From the NCBI GenBank assembly GCA_022559985.1, contig JAFJTR010000021.1, positions 248,001 through 312,000 on the forward strand: DNA of 64,000 nucleotides, in the 5' to 3' direction. The notes below the pieces were generated by a model. That model was given only the letters and a program-made list of their open reading frames with translations. It made no database searches and was not told the origin of the DNA. Below are positions 22,897 through 31,184 of this stretch, in pieces; the stretch's first letter is position 1; the number at the start of each line of letters is the position of its first letter. The translations under genes and the position numbers were made by a program. This stretch comes from Parastagonospora avenae f. sp. tritici 18332-5 (Eukaryota > Ascomycota > Dothideomycetes > Pleosporales > Phaeosphaeriaceae).

Positions 22897-23357
22897 TGAG
22901 ACTTTCCTGTATTGTTATTCCTTGGTATCACTAGGTTTCGGCAAATATCCTGCCCGCCTTTCTCCAACGAGAAAGAGATGAAGAGGTGAAAAAATAGCCT
23001 GTATATATTCAAAATCTCTACAGCATCAGTTAAAGTATCTGATAGCTGTGTACATATTCAGGCTCCTCTAAGGTCCTCATAAGTATACATCTATAGAATA
23101 TCAGCTCACATCGTGTAATGCATAGCAGACACGAGTCTTGCCGCTGCCTGGTGGCGCTCTCACCTTCACCATGCCGTTACTACGACTAGGCTAACTGAAT
23201 TCGCACCTAGCGCCTTCAGCTCTGCCACTTGAGAATATTTCTTTGCAACACACAGCCTCTTGCGTCCTCACATCCCTTTCTCCCCGCAAATTCTCTCGTC
23301 AGTTTCCTGTGCCGCGCTGAGACATCTACATACTAACAGTCGTGTAGCTTCGCAATC
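22897..23357. other. AT-richer intergenic region
   Basis: Noticeably richer in A and T than its surroundings, especially 22970-23110. It presumably holds the promoter of the Pro/Tyr-rich gene. A TACTAAC branch-like motif near 23332 hints at a 5' UTR intron. No other feature is seen. Confidence 0.4.
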
Positions 23358-24603
23358 ATGTATCCCTACTACGGGCAGCCACCGGCGCCCGACAATCGTT
23401 GCAATTGCTGCCCGCAATATCCTTGGCCGGCAGCAGCAGCACCGGGTGCTAGATACCAACACAATTGGCCTCCAAATGGATACTACAGTGCTCCCAACAA
23501 TAGCACTGGCACGGCCTTCGGGCCGCACAATCCGTATCAGGCGCCTTTCGCGCCTAGATCCACACCTGCACCACCTCCGGCGGCACCTCCAGCGGTACCT
23601 CCAGCTGTAGGGTACCCATATACGGAGCCTGCATATGGGTACTATAGTGCTCCCCCCAATAGCACTGGCGCCGCCTACGGGCCGCAAGATCCATATCATG
23701 CGCATCTAGTGCCTGGATCCACGCCTGTTCAGGCGGTAACTCTACCTTACTCTGACCCGAGGGTCTTGTCCCATGGACACCAGCCGTATGTTCCTCCCCA
23801 CTCACGTAGGCAATTCAGGTCAGCATGCTCCTCCCCCAACTACAAATGAGCAGCGTCTCCAACCTGGTGGGCTCGCTCCCGGGTCGGATGAGCGAGTCAT
23901 ACATGATGGGCAGGTTCCCTCAGTATCTGCTTTAAGCGGGCCAGATCAAGTAATCCGTCTTGATGATGGGCCTGCACGGGACGCTTCCGAGCGTCTCAAT
24001 GGCCAGCAGGCCATTGGTTCTCCTTCTCGCCAACATGATGGGGGTTCTCCTCGTCAACACGTTGGCGGTTCTCCTTCACACCAACAGGTTGGTGGTTCTC
24101 CTGCTCGCCAACAAGTTGATGGCTCAACTGCTCACGAAGAAGTCAATGGCGCATCTCCATTGCGAAACATTACTTTGGACGCGCCTGTCCGTTCAGAAGA
24201 CAATTCTTCTGGTACAAACAATGCTGGACAGAGTGTTGAATCTCGCTCGAGCACAACTTCAGCGCCAGTGGAACAAGCATTGGCGGTCCACCAGAACCCT
24301 GGCAACATCACTCCTCATGGCCTTCAGCAATACATCGAGGACGGTAACGCGAGTATTGCGGCTTTGGTGCTACAGGCCCGAAACACCGACATGGAGTCGG
24401 AACGTCTTCATCGATATATTGAAGACGTTACTGTAGGTATTGCGGCCTTGAAGTTGCAGGCCGATGACAAGGACTTTGAGTCGGAACACCTTCAGGGGCG
24501 GCTGGAAGCCTCGCATTCGCGAAAGCGGGCTCTGGAGGGCCAGGTAATTGCTTCGGATGCGCGGAATGGGCGCACTACGCAGATGCTCGCGAGGGCTGAG
24601 TAG
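23358..24603 (+). CDS. Pro/Tyr-rich repeat protein, fungal-specific
   Basis: Unrecognised low-complexity protein. The 5' frame (from MYPYYGQPPAP) ends at 23849, while a second frame open from 23773 carries the rest to 24603. A phase-matching intron 23736-23823 (donor GTAACT, acceptor CAG) would join them into about 385 residues; 23763-23823 is a weaker alternative, and a frameshift cannot be excluded. The N-terminal half has two copies of a GYYSAP..NSTG..GP..PY unit. The middle has about five nine-residue units based on GSPxRQQVG. The end has two 28-residue helical units (24322-24405 and 24406-24489). It has no signal peptide or known domain. Confidence 0.55.
24016..24150 (+). repeat. Coding minisatellite, 24-27 bp units
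   Basis: GGTTCTCCT starts units at 24016, 24043, 24067 and 24094, with a degenerate fifth. Each encodes a GSP-x-(R/H)-Q-(H/Q)-V-G-like peptide. The unit lengths are multiples of three, so copy-number change would keep the frame. Confidence 0.8.
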
Positions 24604-25040
24604 ACAATGTACATCATTGGAGGAGGGGAGGGGCATGTCCCATGGCAGGCAATCGAAGTCGTGAAGGCACGACATACGGGTGGTATCATAGCATGAAAAA
24701 GCTCGTCAAAAAATTCATGTCGTTACCATGTCTCTGTCTATCGTGAACGGCGTTTTTTGTTGCTAATTTTTCGCCATACACACTTCTTGACTTGTGAAGT
24801 CCATTTGCTATATGTATCTGCTTATACAGGTTATCTATGTAGGTACCTTGAATCTGCACCTTCACCGTGAGATCGTGACAACAGAACCAAGGCCTGATTT
24901 GGTTAGCATACTTCGACCCCACGCCGAAGTTTCCAGCTTCGCAGCCAGTTCTTTACTCACAACACTAGTGTCTTCGCGGTAAGTTTCTCTCATGTTAATG
25001 CAACGACTCGTACTAACAGGTGCGAAGCACTCCTTCTACA
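24604..25040 (+). promoter_or_regulatory. Upstream region and 5' UTR intron of the RS-rich gene
   Basis: No gene body. A textbook intron lies at 24979-25019 (GTAAGT donor, TACTAAC branch, CAG acceptor), 21 bases before the ATG at 25041, so the transcript leader appears to be spliced. This supports transcription, now or in the past, of the following broken frame. Confidence 0.5.
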
Positions 25041-26214
25041 ATGCCTCACCGACAGCGATCGAGGTCACGCTGATCGCGTAACCGACGCCGCTCACCTCCA
25101 CGGACAACATCAAGCCATAGGAGCTGTTCCTCTCTCTCTACATGGCGCTCGTACAACCAGCGCGAACAGGGTCATCATGGCCGCCAAGCCTCTTCTTACA
25201 GGCGCTCCTCCCACGCCTCCGATCGTGGTCATTCCGACCACTACAGTGCTCGACGAGCACGAGACGAGCAGCATCATTCGCGCAGCCATAATCGCAAACC
25301 ACCAGAGCGGGGTCGTTCGGACCGTGATAGACACCGATCTCGTTCAAGAAGGCGGTATTATTCACCTGCTCATCATCGCCATGAGCGCCATCAACCTCCT
25401 CTTGCCTCCAGCAGGCGGAATAGCCGACACGAATCGCATGGTCGACACAGCCGCTCGCGGCGACAATCTCATGAAAGATATGATAGGGATCGCTCCCGTG
25501 AACACCCAGATTCGTCAACTGCAGGCAGTAGGCAATATGAACAGCACCGCTCTCGTGAGCGCCAAAGCCCATCGAGACGTATACATGACCGCGATGAGTT
25601 TGATGATACTTCCCTGTGGGGAGATGATCACCTCCAAGATAGCCGTACCTACAGTGACGCTGACGTTCCACGTCGAACTGGCTAGATAGGCTAGACACTG
25701 GCCGCTCCAACCCTCAGTCCAATTGCGGCTACGCCTGTTGTTTAGACTCCTCTCAACGATGGTGCCTATAACTCCGAGTCATGGCGTCCTAATCGCTACC
25801 GCCGTCAAAATTCGATTTCTGCTCCTGGGCGAACTACTGGTGGTCTCGATGACCACCACAGTGACGATGAGGGCCACTTGGCCGCAGGAGTCGTGGCATT
25901 ACACACCGCAACTAGCACAGCTGTGCGCCTGGATCAACCGAACGTGACAGATGTGCGCAGGCGCATTGCCTTTGGGCGCATAGAACTAGAAGAGGTCAAT
26001 AATGGTATGTCGTCAATGCGCGCATTAGTTGTCAAGTATAAATGATGAGCTAACGAACAATTTAGAAGTGGAGCAGATACATGAGCGCAAGAGGGTCGTG
26101 CGGGCTGTTAAAGGAAGAGGACATGATGAGTTCATACGTGCAATGGCCATACTGGCGAGGAGCAGGTCGGCATTAGCAGAGCTTACAGCTTCCGATTCGG
26201 CGCTGTTGTCATAG
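25041..26214 (+). pseudogene. RS-rich (Arg/Ser) gene with four in-frame stop codons
   Basis: The true coding frame begins ATG at 25041 (MPHRQRSRSR) and runs with strong Arg/Ser/His bias (RDRHRSRSRRRYYSP, SRRQSHERYDRDRS) into a less biased C-terminal part. A phased intron lies at 26005-26065 (GTATGT donor, GCTAAC branch, TTTAG acceptor), and the last exon ends at 26214. In this frame stops occur at 25071 (TGA), 25683, 25692 and 25743 (TAG). Each differs from an Arg CGA or Gln CAG codon by one C-to-T change. Two phase-neutral introns with weak donors could instead remove them (about 25064-25120 and 25665-25745). Decayed gene or unusual splicing; the family is not identified beyond RS-like. Confidence 0.5.
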
Positions 26215-26421
26215 ATTGACGCGAGTATCATCTCGGAGTCTCTGTATACTTGGGGTTAGCACCGAAATCAAGACTTATGATGTTCACATTCTCCAGCGTG
26301 TAAATTGTATGATACTCAATTCGACGTGCGTTGTCGCCGTCTAATCTAGTCACCGCACACAGTCATCTCCACGACACACCTCATCTCAGCCTCCCATGGA
26401 AAACCTTTCTCCCAGACCTCC

Positions 26422-27051
26422 TCAAAGACCCAAATCTCCCCTCACCGCCTCAACGCTATTCTCCTCACCCCGGAGAGTTGAGTTGTTGGACAGCTCAAGG
26501 TACTCGACTCGTCTGGGCGTCGCTTCGCTTGGTACGGGTGTCTGATCCGATAAAGCTATAGAGGAATAATCATGCCCAGAGGTAGTGGTTCGGGCAGCGA
26601 GCAAAGAAGTCTGGGAGCGTGTTAGGGGCCCAGCAGAGTCCGCTGTTGACTGAGTGCGGGGCTCATTCAGTGCATCATGATCATCAAAAGACGATGAATC
26701 CTGATGGTGGCCCGATCGGGCAGCGAAAACAAAACGCTCCAAACGCTCTAGTTCTTCCTCCAACTGTCTAGACCGAGAGTCCAATAATGTCCGATACGCG
26801 TCCTCCAACAGCGGATCCTCGTCTTCGAACATGACACTTCGACAAGCCGGGCATTGATTGTGCGTAGTGTTGGCCGTCGAGGTCCATTTCTCTATACAGT
26901 GATAATGGAACAAGTGATGACATTTCGGCAGCGTTATAGGCGGTCGATCCCCTCCATATGGCTGCAGACAAATGATGCATTCGAGCACTTCGAGACTTTT
27001 CAGGAATTCGCGCGCGTTCGTGTCGTGAATAGGGAGACGGGCGTCGTCCAT
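26422..27051 (-). CDS. RING-H2 zinc finger protein (probable E3 ubiquitin ligase)
   Basis: A 209-residue protein from the Met of MDDARLPIHD; the frame is open 26 codons further upstream. The RING-H2 ligands are all visible: C25 and C28 (ECIIC), C44-x-H46-x2-H49-x2-C52 (CHHLFHYHC), then C67 and C70 (CPAC). A short Leu/Glu/Arg helix follows (RQLEEELERLERFVF), then a disordered Ser/Thr-rich tail. No membrane segment is seen from this start. RING-H2 proteins usually recruit an E2 enzyme; the substrate is unknown. The plus-strand gene before it ends 207 bases away. Confidence 0.85.
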   Translation of the reverse strand: MDDARLPIHDTNAREFLKSLEVLECIICLQPYGGDRPPITLPKCHHLFHYHCIEKWTSTANTTHNQCPACRSVMFEDEDPLLEDAYRTLLDSRSRQLEEELERLERFVFAARSGHHQDSSSFDDHDALNEPRTQSTADSAGPLTRSQTSLLAARTTTSGHDYSSIALSDQTPVPSEATPRRVEYLELSNNSTLRGEENSVEAVRGDLGL

Positions 27052-27721
27052 GGCAGGTAGTCGGACTGTCGTGAGTGTGAAGGCTAGCAAGAAAGAATGA
27101 ATTGATGCTTCTCTAATGACTGTGGACACCGAGCTGTGCTTCTGAGTAAGACTGTGAGCCGGAAGTGAATGTTGTGCAGGAATGTGGAAGTACTTACTGT
27201 AGACGATTTCGTTGATTCAACGTACTTTCTACATATTTGTTAGTGTGAACCACATTGAGCAGGCGTTTCCTTCATGAGCAGAGGGGTTCCTGCTTCACAC
27301 CACATCGCGTCCAATTTGCCCTTTTAGTTCAGCCAGATGTCAGAAGTATGAGATCATCACAATGGGCAATGGTTGTTGTACTCCAATCTTGGTAAATTCA
27401 TCATTTACCAACTGAAGCTTATTTCTTGTCTTGTTAGCGAAGCGTCGCGCTCCTTGGACTCTAGCTAGGTGGATGCAGTACCCAAGCCCAGGAGCCCTAT
27501 ATAGTCGGCCAAAATTCCTTCGTTCCATCCGACACCTGATTACACATGTCATCCACCACTCATCTCAACCTCGAGTGATGTGAGTTCGAGAAGAACGCTG
27601 CTCGAACATACACGAGTCCTGAACGCCATGCTGTGAAGAGCCCAGGTACAATACACGTTGCTGAGTGATCCACGAAAATGTACGATTGAGTTCGAAGTGG
27701 TTGCAAAATCGCGCGGGCACC
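27052..27721. other. Intergenic between RING-H2 gene and 4E-binding protein gene
   Basis: Holds the RING-H2 promoter on the left and the 3' flank of the next minus-strand gene on the right. Small ORFs only; nothing else supported. Confidence 0.45.
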
Positions 27722-30337
27722 CTAGTACATACCAGGAGGTCCCGGGCGACCTTGCTGCTGACGTGGACCGGGTCCGCCAAAGGCCTGGTGTCCGTCGAAC
27801 ATCATGCGAGGGTCCTCGCCGCGCATGCCGGGCATTGGCGGTCCGTAGCCCGGAGGTGGGAAGTAGCCCTGTGGAGGACCTTGCATGCCGTTGCCACCAG
27901 GGCCACCAGGGCCACCAGGGCCACCAGGACCACCAGGACCTCCGGGTCCACCAGGGAAGCCCATACCACGCATATTGCCAGGCGGGGCGAAGCCAGGTGG
28001 GTGGCCTAGAGGCGTGTTCCCAGCTGAAAAGTTAGGACCTCCGAGGCCCATCTGCTGCTGAGGGTTGGAGCCATTCAAGCCGGGCGGCTGACGCATAGGT
28101 CCACCTCCAAAGCCTGGCGGGGGCGCAATATTTGGCCGTTCTTGTGGTGTTGATGGCATGCCTGGTTGGCCACGTCCGCCCATGAACTGCATGTCCGGCA
28201 CAGGCTGGGATGGAATTCCCATGTTTGTCATCTGTCGCGAATCACCTCCAGTATTGCGACGCTGTAGGCCTAAGATTTGGTCCTCATGTCCAGGAAAGCC
28301 AATAGGCACACGGCCATTCTTTGCGCGCATGGCTTCCTGCTGCTGCATGCTGATCTGCTGGCGAAGCTCTTGCTCGCGTCGCTCGGCATTGAGGCGAGCC
28401 ATCTCATTCTCGTTGAACATACGCGGGTCTTCCATGAAGCCAGGAGGTAACCCAGGGCGTCCTTTTGGCGGGGCTTGGGGTTGCTGTCGAGGCTGGTCAA
28501 AAAAGGCAGCCAAGTGGTTGTCCGGATTTTGACGAGGCAAATTGTGGCCAGACATCTGCTGAGGTGGCGTGGCGCGAGCGGGGCCTTGCATCAGATTAAG
28601 GAGGAAGTCACGCTCACGCTGCTTCACAGCCTGATCACGATGCGACTCGTCGCGAGCGCGGCTACTTAGTAGTGCGGCCAGGTTCTGATCAGGAATGGTA
28701 GCGTTTCTCGATGGAGGTTGTTGGTGGAAGTGGTCCTCAGAAATAGAGGGCTCCGCTCGTGGATGTCTGAACTGCTCGTGCGGCGCGTTCTCTGGCGACA
28801 TGCTACTGAACCTGGCTTGCTGCGATGGTCGAGAATCGGGTCGCTGGGCCAAAATGTTCTCGAGAATATTCTGTTGCTCCATGGTCCGTGGTGGCCGACT
28901 ACTCTGTGGCTCGGGCGGTGGAGTTTGTTGGTGGAAGTCCAGAGAGATGCCGCCGCCATGTCTCATACCGCCGTTGCTGGGAGGCGGCGGACTACCTGGG
29001 TTGACTGGCGCACCACTGACATTGACTTGGCCCAGCATCTGCAGTATGCGCTGGAAGCCTTCCTTGTCCGCATTGCCTTCCATAACAGGTGGCGGTGATA
29101 TAGTCGAGGGCGCCATGGGCTGGGCGGGTGCTGCTGGTTCCTCAGGCTTAGCAAACATGGTCATGAATCTTGATTTCTTGTCCGGCTTGGGTTTCGTAGA
29201 AGACATTTCTGCGGCGTTGATGTCGACAGCCTTGTCTCTGCCCCAATTCCCGAACAAAATGCCCTGGGTGGGCTCTGCTCCAGATGGAGTGTGCAAAGGC
29301 TGCGTCAGCATCGGAGGCACAGTAGCAGATATTGCCGTCGACACCTCGGGGGGCATGGCCAGGGGCTCGTCCTTGTCTTCTCCCGCTGTCTTGTTGGCCT
29401 TCATCGACTCCTTCCAGCGCTGGAAGTCCTCCTGGGTGCGCGGCTTGAACTCCTTCTTCTCCACTTTGGTGTCCATCCACTCTGGATCTTCCTCAGCCCT
29501 GTTGTTGCCGCGAGTCCAGTCTCGCTCCCTGTCGCGCTCCCGGTCTCGATCACGCTCGCGCCAACCGCCCTGCAGGCCAGGCTTAGTGCCCTCGTCCTTT
29601 GTGTCCTCACGACGGCCCCATCGCGGTTCGACGCGATCGCGGTTGCCTCGACGAGGAGTAGCGTCGGCCTCAGGATCGCCCTCTTGCTTATCGCGATTGC
29701 GGTCACCGTTGCGGCCAGCAAAGCGCTCAAAGTCTTCTTGACCAACGCTCTTGCGGCCCTTGACGTTAGTCCAGCCCTCGCCATCTTCTCGTACGCCGCG
29801 TCGCCCGTTCGCATAGGTCTTGTCGCGCGCTCGATCAGGGTCCCGGTCTCGTGTCCATCGTTCGTTCTTCTCGCGCGGGAAGCGGTCGCCCAAGTTGTCC
29901 CCGTCTATTGACACGATGCCTGTGCGCTCCTTGGTCTCGCCTTGCGCCTTTGCTGCGTTTCGCGAGGCCGAGATGAACGACAGCTTGGGCGGGCCGAGTG
30001 TCGTCTCTTCTCCGGGTTCTACAAATAGAGCGTTAATTGCGGCCACCATGCCATGAGCTTCTGACTTACGCATGCTCTGACGGCGACCGAACTGGCCCAT
30101 AGGGTTGATCAGCGGCGGGCGCTCGTTGCCTGCGGCACCCTCGCCCTCACGCATTCCACGCGCCCGGCGAGCAGTGCCATTATTGTTGGCATGGTTATTG
30201 TTGGTGGTGCTCTGCTCCGCGGGCACGTCCATCCATTGTGAGATGGAAGGCAAGCCGTCGGGCTTCTTGACAAGCGGAGACGCCCTCAGACCGAGCAATT
30301 GCTCCTCTGTGTATATCGCACCGCCCATGGTCGCCAA
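27722..30337 (-). CDS. Probable eIF4E-binding protein (4E-T/Eap1-like)
   Basis: A long, mostly disordered protein. Near the N-terminus, YTEEQLLGL (residues 9-17) fits the eIF4E-binding consensus Y-x4-L-phi and closely resembles that of metazoan 4E-T. The region after residue 160 is rich in Arg/Asp (RDRDPDRARDK). A Gln/Pro-rich part follows, and the tail has repeated GGP units. An intron at 30069-30019 (51 nt, donor GTAAGT, branch TTAAC, acceptor TAG) is a multiple of three and stop-free, so unspliced reading gives 871 residues and spliced 854. A role in translational repression or mRNA decay is inference from the motif. A GYF-type or generic RNA-binding protein is the alternative. Confidence 0.8.
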   Translation of the reverse strand: MATMGGAIYTEEQLLGLRASPLVKKPDGLPSISQWMDVPAEQSTTNNNHANNNGTARRARGMREGEGAAGNERPPLINPMGQFGRRQSMRKSEAHGMVAAINALFVEPGEETTLGPPKLSFISASRNAAKAQGETKERTGIVSIDGDNLGDRFPREKNERWTRDRDPDRARDKTYANGRRGVREDGEGWTNVKGRKSVGQEDFERFAGRNGDRNRDKQEGDPEADATPRRGNRDRVEPRWGRREDTKDEGTKPGLQGGWRERDRDRERDRERDWTRGNNRAEEDPEWMDTKVEKKEFKPRTQEDFQRWKESMKANKTAGEDKDEPLAMPPEVSTAISATVPPMLTQPLHTPSGAEPTQGILFGNWGRDKAVDINAAEMSSTKPKPDKKSRFMTMFAKPEEPAAPAQPMAPSTISPPPVMEGNADKEGFQRILQMLGQVNVSGAPVNPGSPPPPSNGGMRHGGGISLDFHQQTPPPEPQSSRPPRTMEQQNILENILAQRPDSRPSQQARFSSMSPENAPHEQFRHPRAEPSISEDHFHQQPPSRNATIPDQNLAALLSSRARDESHRDQAVKQRERDFLLNLMQGPARATPPQQMSGHNLPRQNPDNHLAAFFDQPRQQPQAPPKGRPGLPPGFMEDPRMFNENEMARLNAERREQELRQQISMQQQEAMRAKNGRVPIGFPGHEDQILGLQRRNTGGDSRQMTNMGIPSQPVPDMQFMGGRGQPGMPSTPQERPNIAPPPGFGGGPMRQPPGLNGSNPQQQMGLGGPNFSAGNTPLGHPPGFAPPGNMRGMGFPGGPGGPGGPGGPGGPGGPGGNGMQGPPQGYFPPPGYGPPMPGMRGEDPRMMFDGHQAFGGPGPRQQQGRPGPPGMY
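27892..27957 (-). repeat. Coding Gly-Gly-Pro minisatellite, 9-bp units
   Basis: About seven tandem 9-bp units (CCACCAGGG and variants on the plus strand) encode GGP repeats in the C-terminal part of the probable 4E-binding protein. The first units are nearly identical and the later ones diverged, as expected of slippage expansion. Confidence 0.8.
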
Positions 30338-31184
30338 GGCGTGGGTGGCAGTTGTCAGGTAGAGGCGGGGTAGCTGCGCTCAGCAGGTGTGGTGTGATTT
30401 ATTCAGGCTGGACAGGCTCGAGGTTTCGCGTTGGTGGTGGAGATGAGCCACCTTGGGGCAGCTCAAAGGGAAGGTGCTCGGTCCAGCAGTGTTCAGACGC
30501 CTCGGTCGTCAATCTTTCAGAAATGTGACAGGGTTGTGCGAGCTTCGTCTGTGTAGTGTAGGGCGAGGCGGAAGATCAAATTGATAGTAAGAGGTGCCGA
30601 ACAATTGATAGCGCAATCGTGAAAGACGGAGCAGTGCACAGCCGGCGAAGCTCGAGGTGGGGATCCAACGTGGTCGAGGAGTAGCGCACCCCTGCTGCTG
30701 CACAGCGGCGATGAAAAGCGGAGAAGGGTGTAGCGAGCTCACAGCATGCGGCGGTCGGCAATTCGTCGTGTCAGCGAGGGTTCTTGCGGTTGAGAAGAAG
30801 CGAAGATCTGTTTGCTGGGCTGGGGGAAGTCGCGTGTGTTTGTTGTTGTGATTGTGTGTCTTGGGCTGGCAGCGAGTGTTGTCTTGTAGCATACGGCCGC
30901 TGACGCTAAGACCAGGGTATTCGCGAGGGTGCGTCATGACCATGTGACTTGGGCGAGGTTACCACCTGGGCACCACCAAATCCAGGCAGCACTTTCTTCA
31001 AGATTTGAAAGATAACGGATTACGGTGCGTGCAAAAGCATCGCGTGTAGCTACAGATGCCTACGGTGCCTGTTAGGCAGTTGCACCTACCATGCATTGAC
31101 TTCCCAGCTCAGAAACTACGAACGCCCAAAATGCTCCTTTTTCGTGATACTAACGCCTACGATTTCAATCCATAGACAAGCTGG
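30338..31184. other. Intergenic between the 4E-binding gene and URB1
   Basis: About 850 bases with the promoter of the 4E-binding gene and the 3' flank of URB1. The ORF at 30509-30943 minus has no domain. Nothing further is supported. Confidence 0.45.

Noticed and set aside
25138..25710. Minus-strand 190-codon ORF, and plus-strand 170-codon ORF at 25177-25689
   Set aside because: Both are other-frame readings of the RS-rich coding frame, which itself shows the clear Arg/Ser bias and splice phase.
28695..29741. Long plus-strand ORF (348 codons) opposite the probable 4E-binding gene
   Set aside because: It is the antisense shadow of a Gly/Pro/Arg-rich coding frame, has no domain, and the opposite strand has a motif and intron structure.
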